Assembly: GCA_019638705.1 (NCBI GenBank)
Contig: JAHBTI010000007.1
Span: 54,252-118,251 of the forward strand
Length of the DNA stretch: 64,000 bases
Reading direction: 5' to 3'
Source of the DNA: Bacteroidota bacterium
Lineage (GTDB): Bacteria; Bacteroidota; Bacteroidia; B-17B0; Aurantibacillaceae
Shown: piece after piece, positions 7,871-16,785 of the stretch
Layout: every line of letters starts with the position of its first letter
Numbering within the stretch: the first letter of the stretch is position 1
The notes under the pieces: model-generated
What the model was told of the DNA's origin: nothing
Databases searched by the model: none
Seen by the model: the letters and a program-made list of their open reading frames with translations, nothing else
Position numbers and translations under genes: made by a program

Positions 7871-9088
7871 CTACATCGCCGCCATTAACAAATTAATGTC
7901 TTTGAACGGCAGATTAAATGCTTCGCCGAGATATTGATTGGTGAGAATGCCGTTGTAAACATAAACGCCGTTTCGCAAGCCCCCATCTTTGCGCACCAAA
8001 CTTTCAAAGCCGCCTTCAGAACCCATGTTTAAAATAACCTGCGAAAAAATATTGCTCAAAGCATACGAAGCAGTGCGCGCCACGCGACTCGGAATATTCG
8101 GTACGCAATAATGAATAACACCGTGTTTTTTAAACACAGGTTTTGTATGATTGGTTACATCAGAGGTTTCAAACACACCGCCCTGGTCAATGCTCACATC
8201 AATAATTACCGAACCTTGTTTCATTTCGCTTACCATGTGTTCGGTTACTATGCAGGGTGTTTTTCCTTTGGTAGCGCGCAATGCGCCAATGGCAACATCG
8301 GCGGTTTTTAAATGTTTTTCTAAAACTTTCGGCACAATAACTGAGGTAAAAATGCGTGTGCCTAACTGCCCTTGTAATCTACGCAAACGCGAAGTGGAAT
8401 TGTCAAACACTTTTACCGTTGCGCCCAAACCCAAAGCCGCCCGCGCTGCAAATTCACCCACGGTTCCTGCACCGATAATCACCACTTCGGTTGGCGAAAT
8501 GCCGCTTACACCACCCAAAATAGAACCCACGCCGTTGTTTACGTTGCTCAATAATTCGGCAGCAATCAAAATACTTGCACCGCCTGCAATTTCGCCCATA
8601 GCGCGGATAACGGGAAAAATGCCCGCTTCGTCAATAATCAAATCAAAGGCTACGCAATTCAGTTTTTTTGAAATCAGTTTCTTTAAAAAATCTTGTGGCT
8701 GAACGGTGAGTTGCAAAGCACTGAACAACGTTTGTTTGGGCTGCATCAGTTCAATTTCTTCCAACGTGGGAGGAGCAATTTTCAAAATGGTGTCGGCTTT
8801 GTAAACATCTTTTGCCGAATACGCAATTTCCGCGCCTGCTTCGCTGTAATCGTTGTCTTCAAAGTGCGATGCTGCACCTGCGCCCGCTTCAATCATCACG
8901 CGGTGTCCGTTGTTTACCAATAAGGCAACCGCATCAGGAACAAGTGCCACGCGGTTTTCCTGAAACGCAATTTCTTTGGGAATACCGATAAACAATTTCC
9001 CTTTCTTGCGCGCCACTTCAAGCATTTCTTCCTGCGGCGCGTAAGCACCTTTGGTAAGAGAAAATAAAACATCTTTTGTCATTGCCAT
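7871..9088 (-). CDS. ald: alanine dehydrogenase
   Basis: 405-residue NAD-dependent enzyme that interconverts L-alanine and pyruvate plus ammonia. The N-terminal domain shows GIPKEIAFQENRVALVPDAV (K and R that bind substrate in this family) and the Rossmann domain shows VVIIGAGTVGEFAARAALGLG. The protein is about 35 residues longer at the N-terminus than classical enzymes, as is usual in Bacteroidota. It ends 5 bases from the convergent NRAMP stop, with no terminator hairpin between them. The ATG at 9088 is used; a second Met two codons later is equally possible. Confidence 0.88.
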   Translation of the reverse strand: MAMTKDVLFSLTKGAYAPQEEMLEVARKKGKLFIGIPKEIAFQENRVALVPDAVALLVNNGHRVMIEAGAGAASHFEDNDYSEAGAEIAYSAKDVYKADTILKIAPPTLEEIELMQPKQTLFSALQLTVQPQDFLKKLISKKLNCVAFDLIIDEAGIFPVIRAMGEIAGGASILIAAELLSNVNNGVGSILGGVSGISPTEVVIIGAGTVGEFAARAALGLGATVKVFDNSTSRLRRLQGQLGTRIFTSVIVPKVLEKHLKTADVAIGALRATKGKTPCIVTEHMVSEMKQGSVIIDVSIDQGGVFETSDVTNHTKPVFKKHGVIHYCVPNIPSRVARTASYALSNIFSQVILNMGSEGGFESLVRKDGGLRNGVYVYNGILTNQYLGEAFNLPFKDINLLMAAM

Positions 9089-9105
9089 AATGTTGAAAAT
9101 TGAAA

Positions 9106-9909
9106 TTAATAATTAGGTCCGTTGTAGCGCGGTGTGTTGCAGTCGTCAATACTTCTTTTTCGGGGGCGCATTACTGCACCAACTCTTAACTCAAACGTTC
9201 GGTTGCGAATTTTGGTGAGTTCGTGTGTGTGCGAAATAATGTCGGGATTCCAGTGAAATTCAACAAAACCGCTGAAACGTTTGTAAACAGGAAATTCGTA
9301 ACCCAAGCCAACATCGCCGCTAAACCAAAATCGCGGAAAATTGCTGCTTACATCTGAAAACACGGGCGTATTTTTGCGCAATAAATATTCTAAGCGCACT
9401 CCCAAAAGCAAGTACCAATGGGCGTTGTAGCCAATCGGGTTATAAAATTTCAAATAATTATTCCATTGAAGATAAGAATATTTATTTTTTTGCCATGTGT
9501 CAGAACGTGCGCCTGTAAAGGCATTCAAGAGTTCTTTTTCCTGCGCGCCTTTGTTGCAGTATTCCAATTCGGTTTGCCAGCGCACACGCTCTCTGCGCGA
9601 TAATTCTATAAACACACCTGCTCCCCAGCGAAACAGTTCTTTTGAAATATGACTTTGCGGATAAAAACGATTATACACAAAAGGCGTGTCCATTTTTTGA
9701 ACCGTTTCGGTATTGTTGTAATAATGTGCAGATTGTGTTATTGCGCCAAACACACCAATGCCTTTCAGCAATTTTGGTGAGGGCTTTTGTGCCTGTACTT
9801 GAATAGAAAAGAAAAGAAGAAAAAGGAAAAAAAGCCTCCCTAAATTCCTCCAAAGGAGGGACTTTTTTAATTTCCATAACAACGAATGTGTACTTGTAAT
9901 TTTATTCAT
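9106..9909 (-). CDS. outer-membrane beta-barrel-like protein of unknown function
   Basis: 267 residues. A long signal peptide ends at QVQAQ. The rest is rich in alternating aromatic strands (YSYLQWNNYLKFY, HWYLLLGVRLEYLL, FSGFVEFHWNP, RTFELRVGAVMRP), as in small outer-membrane barrels such as PorT-like/OmpW-like proteins. No specific family is recognised. The gene stops 17 bases before the alanine dehydrogenase ATG on the same strand. Oddity: the positively charged front of the signal peptide (KKSLLWRNLGRLFF) is encoded by a palindromic repeat at 9831-9868, so this segment is an insertion kept in frame. An inner Met start is not available, so the repeat is likely translated. Confidence 0.7.
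   Translation of the reverse strand: MNKITSTHSLLWKLKKSLLWRNLGRLFFLFLLFFSIQVQAQKPSPKLLKGIGVFGAITQSAHYYNNTETVQKMDTPFVYNRFYPQSHISKELFRWGAGVFIELSRRERVRWQTELEYCNKGAQEKELLNAFTGARSDTWQKNKYSYLQWNNYLKFYNPIGYNAHWYLLLGVRLEYLLRKNTPVFSDVSSNFPRFWFSGDVGLGYEFPVYKRFSGFVEFHWNPDIISHTHELTKIRNRTFELRVGAVMRPRKRSIDDCNTPRYNGPNY
9831..9868 (-). repeat. type-I GC-rich palindromic element inside a signal-peptide region
   Basis: On the coding strand it reads AAAAGTCCCTCCTTTGGAGG followed by AATTTAGGGAGGCTTTT. The order is CCTCC-TTT-GGAGG, a short gap, then GGGAGGCTTT. The same layout is found at 11075, 12047, 38624 and 39558. It adds about 12 residues to the encoded protein without breaking the frame. Confidence 0.7.
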
Positions 9910-9915
9910 GTTATT

Positions 9916-10800
9916 TTATGCGCTCATTACTTCCGCAGAAGCATTAATTTTTTTTACCAAACCTTGCAATACTTTTCCGGGACCACATTCAATAAATTGC
10001 GTTGCGCCGTCGGCACTCATCTGTTGCACGCTTTGTGTCCATTTTACAGGTGCGGTTAATTGTGCAATCAAATTTTTCTTAATCTCATCAGGATTTGAAA
10101 CCGCCGAAGCCGTTACGTTTTGATACACAGGGCAAATCGGATTGCTGAATGTGGTGGTGTTAATTGCCGCCTCTAATTCTTCTTTGGCAGGTTGCATCAG
10201 GGGCGAGTGAAACGCGCCGCCAACAGGCAATAATAAAGCGCGTTTTGCACCTGCGGCTTTTAATTTTTCGCAGGCAATGTTCACGCCCTCCAAACTGCCT
10301 GAAATAACCAATTGCCCCGGGCAGTTGTAATTTGCGGCTACAACAACATTTCCTGCTGCGGTAATTTCGGCGCAAATATCTTCTACAATTTTATCGTCTA
10401 AATTTAAAATGGCAGCCATAGTGCTTGGGTTAATTTCGCAGGCTTTTTGCATGGCAAGTGCGCGTTTGTAAACTAATTTTAAAGCGTCTTCAAAGGTTAA
10501 AGTTTTGTTGGCAACCAAAGCAGAAAATTCACCGAGCGAGTGCCCTGCCGTCATATCGGGTTCAAAATTTTCAATTACCGAAGCCACCGCCACCGAATGT
10601 AAAAACACCGCAGGTTGCGTAATTTTTGTTTGTTTCAGTTCTTCTTCCGTGCCCGAAAACATGGTATCGGTAATGCGGAAACCGAGAATATCGTTTGCGC
10701 TTTCAAAAAGTTGTTTTGCTTTGGCGTTGTTGTCGTAAAGTTCTTTTCCCATACCGGGAAACTGCGAACCTTGACCGGGGAAAACGTATGCTTTCGTCAT
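9916..10800 (-). CDS. fabD: malonyl-CoA:acyl carrier protein transacylase
   Basis: 294-residue cytosolic enzyme that moves malonyl groups from CoA to acyl carrier protein for fatty-acid chain growth. Landmarks: YVFPGQGSQFPGMGKELY at the start, the nucleophile elbow TAGHSLGEFSALVA with the catalytic Ser, and the catalytic His in GGAFHSPLMQPA. Q-N-V-T-A appears near the C-terminus as expected. Length is normal. It ends 7 bases before the next gene on the same strand. No other fab gene is in this stretch, so it is outside a fab cluster here. Confidence 0.95.
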   Translation of the reverse strand: MTKAYVFPGQGSQFPGMGKELYDNNAKAKQLFESANDILGFRITDTMFSGTEEELKQTKITQPAVFLHSVAVASVIENFEPDMTAGHSLGEFSALVANKTLTFEDALKLVYKRALAMQKACEINPSTMAAILNLDDKIVEDICAEITAAGNVVVAANYNCPGQLVISGSLEGVNIACEKLKAAGAKRALLLPVGGAFHSPLMQPAKEELEAAINTTTFSNPICPVYQNVTASAVSNPDEIKKNLIAQLTAPVKWTQSVQQMSADGATQFIECGPGKVLQGLVKKINASAEVMSA

Positions 10801-10926
10801 AAAAATGGTGTGAAAAGTTAGAAGGGTAAAATTAGCAGAATAATGCTAACCCGCAAACAGAAAAGAATAAACGGTTATTCAGGGGCTTTTGTTAGGAATT
10901 TAAAGAAGTGGTGGAATTGCACATCT

Positions 10927-11889
10927 CTACCTGTCAATCACAAATTTGCTCACCGCGTTCCCAATTTCTATAAAATAAATGCCTTTTTGTAACTCGCTGA
11001 CATTAATTTGCGTTTTTTGATTTACTAATTGCTTATTGCAAACTGTTTTCCCAAGCACATCAACAATTTTAATTGTTCCCCCTTTGGGGCTTAGGGGGCT
11101 TTCAACATTTAGCACTTCATTAGCGGGGTTCGGGTAAACTTTTAATTTTAAACTTTCATCTTTCAACTCATCAAGCCCCACATCATACGTTGTATAATCA
11201 CAGGCTTTATCTGTGTGTTGGTACAAACCAAATGTGTTGTCTTGGTAACATAACAAATTATAGAAACTCTGTGTGTCCCCACGTTCGTCACAAAGACCAG
11301 TAGTACCCAAAAAAAGATAATGCCCGCCAATTCTCTCGGTAAATGTTTCCTTATAGGGAGGAAGAAAAGGAAATCCTCCTCCTATTTCAACGGTAGTGTA
11401 TAGCCGCTTTAGGTTTTGATTATTAATGCTGATTGTTTTAATGCTATCTACTGTTACGGTAAACGTTGTTTCGGTAGGCGTTGTTATATTATGAACCAAA
11501 TACGCTGCATTAGTTACCCAATGCCCCCCAACAGGTGTAGCAAAATTGTATAAAATTTGCCAGCCCGACATACAGGCGTTGTTCATAAAAACGGTATCGC
11601 CACGCTGTTTAATATAGGTAGTAGTTACCGTGCAATTACAAAACATCTCTCTGTCAAACTGTGGGTGGCGTATAATTTTTACAGGCTCTTTATTTATCAT
11701 GGTATCGCCAACATATTCAGCAGTTTGGTTTAATATATATGTCTTAGAGCCGGGAGGGGTTGTTAAGTGCCCCACTGTACGAGCAAAATTATAATGCCAT
11801 TTTGCCCCCTGCGGAAAAAACACAACGGATTGCTGCGCTTTGCTTATAAAAGCAAAAAGCATAAACATAAAAAGCAATTGGTTTTTCAT
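10927..11889 (-). CDS. secreted protein with T9SS type A sorting domain
   Basis: 320 residues. The signal peptide ends at FISKAQQ. The middle (about 25-235) is strand-rich with Cys pairs and no recognised domain. The last 75 residues are a type A sorting domain: VYPNPANEVLNVES, then IKIVDVLGKTV, INVSELQKGIYFIEI and a short basic end. The protein should therefore cross the outer membrane by T9SS and be released or attached. Its neighbour at 11902 has an unrelated middle part but an almost identical tail, which points to tail exchange. A type-I palindromic repeat encodes SPLSPKGGT inside the tail. Confidence 0.85.
   Translation of the reverse strand: MKNQLLFMFMLFAFISKAQQSVVFFPQGAKWHYNFARTVGHLTTPPGSKTYILNQTAEYVGDTMINKEPVKIIRHPQFDREMFCNCTVTTTYIKQRGDTVFMNNACMSGWQILYNFATPVGGHWVTNAAYLVHNITTPTETTFTVTVDSIKTISINNQNLKRLYTTVEIGGGFPFLPPYKETFTERIGGHYLFLGTTGLCDERGDTQSFYNLLCYQDNTFGLYQHTDKACDYTTYDVGLDELKDESLKLKVYPNPANEVLNVESPLSPKGGTIKIVDVLGKTVCNKQLVNQKTQINVSELQKGIYFIEIGNAVSKFVIDR
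11075..11103 (+). repeat. type-I GC-rich palindromic element in a sorting-domain tail
   Basis: GTTCCCCCTTTGGGGCTTAG then GGGGCTTTC. It lies antisense to the gene at 10927-11889, which reads it as SPLSPKGGT. Same layout as the copies in ileS, but read from the other strand. Confidence 0.65.
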
Positions 11890-11901
11890 AAGATTTGTTT
11901 T

Positions 11902-12897
11902 TCATTCTTTCACAAATTTGCTTACCGTGTTCCCAATTTTTATAAAATAAATGCCTTTTTGTAACTCGCTGACATTAATTTGCGTTTTTTGATTTACTAA
12001 TTGCTTATTGCAAACTGTTTTCCCAAGCACATCAATTATTTTAATTGTTCCCCCTTTGGGGCTTAGGGGGCTTTCAACATTAAGCATTTCATTCGTGGGA
12101 TTGGGGTAAACTGAAAGATTGATTTGGTTTAGATTGTTTTCTTTTATACCCACATCTAATAATTTAATGTGTGAGCAACCATCAACGTTAGTATAGTTAT
12201 CTTGATAACATAAAAATCCTGCTCTTTGTTCAGGCTCTTCATCAAATACACCCACAGGCTGCCATTTATAGCATGAAGCACCAAATAATTCGTCATTGGG
12301 TACACTACTTGTAGAAAAAATGCGTTCCGTAAAAATATTTCCGTTATCTCCCATGACTATTGATGTATCAGAATGGTCAAAGGGGTCATGATATTCAACG
12401 TATGTGTATGTATGACTTGTTTTTATTTGCTTTAAACTAAGTCCGTAAGCTGAAACGTGTCCTGTATCTGTTACGGTTAAAACATCGCCGCAACCACTTG
12501 GGCGCAGCCATTTATCGCCAATGTTGGCATTAAAGTTTACAACAGTATCAAACTTTGAACTGTTTTTATTATACAGATAAATAACGCCGTTATTTTCATA
12601 AGTGTAATGGGTTCTGAAATTGGGAATAACTACTTGCGGGTACACACTTGGATTACTTACATGGCAGTAAGTACAGCCTGAAAATTTACCGATAATTTTT
12701 TTGCACGCAATGCTATTGATTGTCGTATCACCTGTGTATTTTAATTCTACATATCCGTTCTTGCGTATTTGTTGACTATACCAACTTTGTGAATATTTGA
12801 AATACCATGTTGCGCCTTGCGGACACCATGTTGTATCTTGCGCACTAATTTTTACAGCAAATAAAATTGCAATTGAAAAGAACACTAATTTTTTCAT
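11902..12897 (-). CDS. secreted protein with T9SS type A sorting domain (tail paralogue)
   Basis: 331 residues, signal peptide ending near VKISAQ. The front 60 residues resemble those of the downstream neighbour (start of the mature protein with P-x-G-A-x-W-x-F/Y and similar spacing), so the two genes are distant duplicates. The middle parts have diverged strongly, with Cys pairs such as CTYCHVS. The C-terminal sorting domain (VYPNPTNEMLNVES to the end) differs from the neighbour's at only a few residues. The stop is 12 bases before the neighbour's ATG, so both are likely on one transcript. Function is unknown beyond secretion. Confidence 0.83.
   Translation of the reverse strand: MKKLVFFSIAILFAVKISAQDTTWCPQGATWYFKYSQSWYSQQIRKNGYVELKYTGDTTINSIACKKIIGKFSGCTYCHVSNPSVYPQVVIPNFRTHYTYENNGVIYLYNKNSSKFDTVVNFNANIGDKWLRPSGCGDVLTVTDTGHVSAYGLSLKQIKTSHTYTYVEYHDPFDHSDTSIVMGDNGNIFTERIFSTSSVPNDELFGASCYKWQPVGVFDEEPEQRAGFLCYQDNYTNVDGCSHIKLLDVGIKENNLNQINLSVYPNPTNEMLNVESPLSPKGGTIKIIDVLGKTVCNKQLVNQKTQINVSELQKGIYFIKIGNTVSKFVKE
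12047..12075 (+). repeat. type-I GC-rich palindromic element, second sorting-domain copy
   Basis: Same bases as the copy at 11075-11103, at the same place in the paralogous tail. It was probably copied together with the tail rather than inserted independently. Confidence 0.6.
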
Positions 12898-12998
12898 GAT
12901 TTTTGTTTTTTAAATATGTTATTCTATGAAACTAAAAACACGCATGAGGAAAATGTTTTTTGTTTAAGTAAATGTAGTAAAAAACAAACCACACAATT

Positions 12999-13388
12999 TT
13001 ATTTAATGCAACCCACTTTACTTTGGTAAAAAGTTTCTTTACCCTTATGCACTTTCAGCATATACACGCCGTTGCTTATCGTGTTCATGGGTATTTGCAA
13101 TGTTTCATTGGCTTTTACCTTGCCTGTATAAACTATTCTGCCCAAAGCATCGCGCATTACCACAGTTAAGGGTTCTCCGTTTTTAACTTTATATGCTATG
13201 TTCACGCTTTCGTTGGCAGGGTTAGGAAACACGGTTATATTGTGTTGTATTATTGTTTCATTAATGCCTACGGTGTTTGTATTTGCAGTTCTTTCCCCCT
13301 CTTCTGCCGGAACTTCAGGGCGTGGGTCGGTATAGCTTATGCCGCCAAAACTACGCAGCAAAGCCAAAGCAGAGCCCAAACGGCACAA
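12999..13388 (-). pseudogene. remnant of a T9SS-secreted protein (sorting domain only)
   Basis: 129 residues can be read. The last 85 are a good type A sorting domain (ITVFPNPANESVNIAYK, VVMRDALGRIVYTGKV, ISNGVYMLKVHKG). There is no signal peptide and no passenger domain. The first 15 residues (MCRLGSALALLRSF) look like chance translation across a junction. On the other strand, right at the 5' end, lies a fragment of an unrelated coiled-coil gene (13352-13534). This is best explained as the 3' end of a larger secreted-protein gene left after a rearrangement. Confidence 0.65.
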
Positions 13389-13534
13389 ATAACAGTATAA
13401 ACGATAAAGCTGTTATTGAAAAACTTCTGCAAGCCAAAGACGAAACCATAAAGAGCAAAGACAAACTGATTGAAAAATTAGAACAAGAAAACCAAGCACT
13501 AAAACAAGAAATTGAGCGGTTGAGAAAGGAGTAA
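13352..13534 (+). pseudogene. fragment: C-terminal coiled coil, possibly from an HTH regulator
   Basis: The readable segment runs from about AAKPKQSPNGTNNSINDKAV to the stop at 13534. Its last 45 residues are a regular charged coiled coil (KLLQAKDETIKSKDKLIEKL, then EQENQALKQEIERLRKE). Such tails occur at the C-terminus of XRE-type regulators in Bacteroidota. No DNA-binding domain precedes it in this frame; upstream sequence belongs to the opposite-strand sorting-domain fragment. So it is probably a truncated 3' gene end, and the parent family is an inference. Confidence 0.45.
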
Positions 13535-13582
13535 GAAACCTTATCCTCTTTTTCCCAATCAGATTTAAACAGGCTCTGTCTT

Positions 13583-15787
13583 CTACTTCAATTTAGTAAT
13601 AATAAACTCTGTTCTGCGGTTTTCGGCGTGTTCTTCTTCGCTGCAGGTTGATTGCACTTTTCCTTCGCAGGCACAGTTGTTCAGCAGTTTTGTTTCTCCG
13701 TAACCTTTGCCCGTAATGCGGTTTTTGCTGATGCCTCTTTTTATAATGTAAGCCACGCTTGCCTGCGCACGCGCAGCAGAAAGTTTTAAGTTGGAAGCCG
13801 CGCCTGAACGGCAATCGGTGTGCGAGCCGAGTTCAATAATCATGTTGGGGTACTCGTTCATTACCTGCACCACTTTGTCTAACTCTGTGGCGGCATCTTT
13901 GCGAATGGTTGATTTTCCCAAATCAAAGTAAATGGGTTTTATGTCAATCATTTTTGCCAAATCCATGCCTACTGCCACGCGCCCCAAAGTCAAATTATTT
14001 TTTTCGTTCATGTTTATTTCGCCCGGCGCGTTTATATCGTGAGAAAAAATAACGCTGCGCTGCAAATATCCTCTTCTCTCCATGCGAAGCAGGTAAGTAA
14101 TCTTATCGCCAATTCTTTTTTCGGGTAAAGACCTGTAATATGTGCCGCTTGCTGTGGTGCTGTATGGGTCAAAACGCTCGCCTGTATTAATATCGGTAAC
14201 TCTGATGTTCACACTGTCTAAAGGATTTCCGCTGGTGGCATCGGTAATTAAACCTTGCAGAAACAATTTAGGGTCTTTTTCCAACGCTATTTCTTTGGTA
14301 AGTGTTTCGTTAAGCACGTTGGCTGTTATTAAACTGTCATACGCCTGAAAATAATCTTCGCTGAAGGTGATAAAGGTTAATGTAGAGTCTTCTTCCACCG
14401 AAGTGGTGTATTCGCCTTTTTCATCGGTAACAATAGTGTCGTTGTTGTTTATCAGCACTTTTACATTTGGTACAGGCAAATCGGTAGCCTTATCTTTGGT
14501 ATAAATCAGCACATCTTTTCCGTGTCTTACTTCGCGTGTTATGATGAGGTTGTATATATCATCGTCCATGCCGCCGTTTTTGCGGTTTGAACTGATGTAA
14601 CCCGATTTATTGTCTTCATTTAAAAAAATGCCGAAGTCGTCTGATTTAGAGTTCACAGGCTCGCCCATATTATAGATTTTTGAGATTTTTCCGTTTTTAA
14701 CCGGTGCTTCGTAAATATCTAATCCGCCCAGTCCGTCATGTCCGTTTGAAGCAAAGTACAGCACATTGTTTGAAGCAATAAACGGAAACAATTCGTTGCC
14801 TGCGGTATTTACGTTATCGCCCAAATTTTCAGGTTCGCTCCACGCGCCACTTGAGTCCTTGTATGTAACGTAAATATCCATGCCGCCTTTGCCACCCTCC
14901 ATATCTGATGCAAAATATAAGGTATAACCGTTAGCCGAAACGCTTGGGTGTGCGTAATTGTAATCTTTGTTTTCAAAAGGCAGTTTTTTCATATCGCCAA
15001 AGCCGTATTCCTCTAAAGCAGCTTCGTAAACAGCAAGTTTAAAGGTGCTGTCTTTTGCCAGTTCTTCGGGCAGGGCATTGTTTCTGGTATAAAACAGTTT
15101 GGTGTAGGTGGCATTAAAACATAAAGGTCCTTCGCTGTACTTTGAATTTAACTCTTTGGTAAAGGGTTTTACAGGCATTTGCTCGCCCATATCGTTAAGC
15201 TCTGTGGTGTACAAGCCCACAAAATTTCCGTTAGTCCAGCCCTGTTCTTTTTTTATCCACTCGCCACGCTTGCGTGTGGAGGCAAACACAACACCGTCAA
15301 AAAACTTAACGGCACAAAAATCGCTTTGCGGAGAATTAAACGCCGCGGGGTTTATCATATACGCATCGGCATTGCGTGTGTAAGAAGCTGCTTTGCTTAA
15401 CGACAGGGCGCGTTGTTTTCCGCGCTCATCAGCCGAATACTTTTCAAAATAGGTGTTTGCTTTTTCTGCTTCGCCGTTTTGCAACAGGGCTTCGCCGTAA
15501 TACAACTCTTGTATGGGTTCTGCTTCACCGCGCTCTACAAGACTTCCGTAGCACAGCAACTGTCCGTTTATATTGTTGGTAAGTCGGTAACAATCCCCTA
15601 ATTTGGAAAGCACCATGCTGTTTTTGTTGCTGCTGTCTGATTTAATGAGTCGCTCGTAAAGCAAAATGGCTTCCGAATACGCTTTTTGCTCGTAAAAGGC
15701 ATTTGCTTTTTTCAGGGTACGGTTTTGTGCTACCGCCGTGGTAAGGGTAAAAAAGAATAGGAGTATTAAGGTTAAACTACGGTTCAT
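13583..15787 (-). CDS. OmpA-family protein with TPR, PD40 and peptidoglycan-binding domains
   Basis: 734 residues, signal peptide ending at TAVAQN. In order: tetratricopeptide-like helices (about 20-130), PD40/WD40-like propeller strands (NGYTLYFASDMEGGKGGMDIY, NVLYFASNGHDGLGGLDIYE, GYISSNRKNGGMDDDIYN), carboxypeptidase-regulatory-like beta domains (about 430-590), and an OmpA domain (IYFDLGKSTIRKDAATELD, then LGSHTDCRSGAASNLKLSAARAQ). This layout is that of PorE-like and gliding-locus OmpA proteins that tie T9SS surface parts to peptidoglycan. It ends an operon-like row with PorP/SprF (17-base gap) and the giant secreted protein, so it likely supports display of that protein. Confidence 0.87.
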   Translation of the reverse strand: MNRSLTLILLFFFTLTTAVAQNRTLKKANAFYEQKAYSEAILLYERLIKSDSSNKNSMVLSKLGDCYRLTNNINGQLLCYGSLVERGEAEPIQELYYGEALLQNGEAEKANTYFEKYSADERGKQRALSLSKAASYTRNADAYMINPAAFNSPQSDFCAVKFFDGVVFASTRKRGEWIKKEQGWTNGNFVGLYTTELNDMGEQMPVKPFTKELNSKYSEGPLCFNATYTKLFYTRNNALPEELAKDSTFKLAVYEAALEEYGFGDMKKLPFENKDYNYAHPSVSANGYTLYFASDMEGGKGGMDIYVTYKDSSGAWSEPENLGDNVNTAGNELFPFIASNNVLYFASNGHDGLGGLDIYEAPVKNGKISKIYNMGEPVNSKSDDFGIFLNEDNKSGYISSNRKNGGMDDDIYNLIITREVRHGKDVLIYTKDKATDLPVPNVKVLINNNDTIVTDEKGEYTTSVEEDSTLTFITFSEDYFQAYDSLITANVLNETLTKEIALEKDPKLFLQGLITDATSGNPLDSVNIRVTDINTGERFDPYSTTASGTYYRSLPEKRIGDKITYLLRMERRGYLQRSVIFSHDINAPGEINMNEKNNLTLGRVAVGMDLAKMIDIKPIYFDLGKSTIRKDAATELDKVVQVMNEYPNMIIELGSHTDCRSGAASNLKLSAARAQASVAYIIKRGISKNRITGKGYGETKLLNNCACEGKVQSTCSEEEHAENRRTEFIITKLK

Positions 15788-15804
15788 AAAACAATTTCAA
15801 AAAC

Positions 15805-16758
15805 TTAGAAGTAGCGTGCCGATGTAATTTTATTTGATTTGTATGCAAACAAGTAATTGATTACTAATTCGTGCGAGCCTAAAGAGTAACGTTGAATTTT
15901 GTTTATGCCGAAATCATAAGCGTAACTGATAAAAAGTTGTTTGTTTGCCTGAATGCCGAGAAGCACAGATACAGCCGAGCCTGTGCGGAAAGAAAGTCCT
16001 CCAAAAAACATATCTTGATAAATGGCACTTGCTCCCAAGTCAAGCTGAACGGGCGCGTTTTGCACTAATTTTATCATGCCGTTGGCTTTTAGTTTCAGGT
16101 CTTCGTTGAGTGTAAACACATTTCCGCCTGTAATGTAATAGGTGAATTTTGAAAACTCTATGCGCGATGTTTTTGAAACAGCATTGCCGCTTGAAAGTTT
16201 AAGATTATTATCAACCAAGCGCGGAACGGATAAACCGACATAAAACGTTTTTGTGCTGTAATATGTGCCGAAACCAAAATTTGGCGCAATAATGTTTGGC
16301 GAGTTTTGAGCAAACTGCGGGTCGTCAGGTCCCACATCGTTTACTTTTATTTGCCCGAACCTGTTTATTTGATTTTCTACGCCGCCCATCAGCCCTAAAG
16401 CAAGTTTCCCATTATCGCCTGCTTTTAGGCGGTAAGCGTAACTACCGTAAATTAAGTTTCGGGTTTGTATGCCCACTTTTTCATTTAATATGCTTAAACC
16501 AACGCCCATGTTGTTATCCATTAATGGTCCGTGTAAGGAAAACGATGTGGTAATGGGGCGACCTGCAAAACTTACCCACTGCTGACGGTGCAACAACGTT
16601 ACGTTCATGGCATCTTTGCTTCCGGCATAAGCGGGATTGATAAACATTTCGTTAAACATATATTGCGTAAACATGGCATCGTATTGCGCTTTGCCTTTTG
16701 TTGCAAACAGCATAACAAAACTTATCAGCGTTAGTGTTTTTATATGAATGGTTTTCAT
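15805..16758 (-). CDS. PorP/SprF-family outer-membrane protein
   Basis: 317 residues with a signal peptide ending at TKGKAQ. The mature start YDAMFTQYMFNEMFINPAYAG is the hallmark of PorP/SprF proteins, followed by LLHRQQWVSFAGRP and the closing barrel strands. Family members are 14-strand barrel-like proteins that help T9SS substrates with type B tails reach and stay on the cell surface. SprF is specific for the adhesin SprB. The gene upstream on the same strand, 27 bases away, encodes a giant protein with such a tail, so this is its most likely dedicated partner. Confidence 0.92.
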   Translation of the reverse strand: MKTIHIKTLTLISFVMLFATKGKAQYDAMFTQYMFNEMFINPAYAGSKDAMNVTLLHRQQWVSFAGRPITTSFSLHGPLMDNNMGVGLSILNEKVGIQTRNLIYGSYAYRLKAGDNGKLALGLMGGVENQINRFGQIKVNDVGPDDPQFAQNSPNIIAPNFGFGTYYSTKTFYVGLSVPRLVDNNLKLSSGNAVSKTSRIEFSKFTYYITGGNVFTLNEDLKLKANGMIKLVQNAPVQLDLGASAIYQDMFFGGLSFRTGSAVSVLLGIQANKQLFISYAYDFGINKIQRYSLGSHELVINYLFAYKSNKITSARYF

Positions 16759-16785
16759 TTTGAAAAAAATTTGTTGTTATGGTGT

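Noticed and set aside
8151..8702. 183-codon open frame opposite alanine dehydrogenase
   Set aside because: Antisense shadow of a clear enzyme gene; no recognisable motifs.
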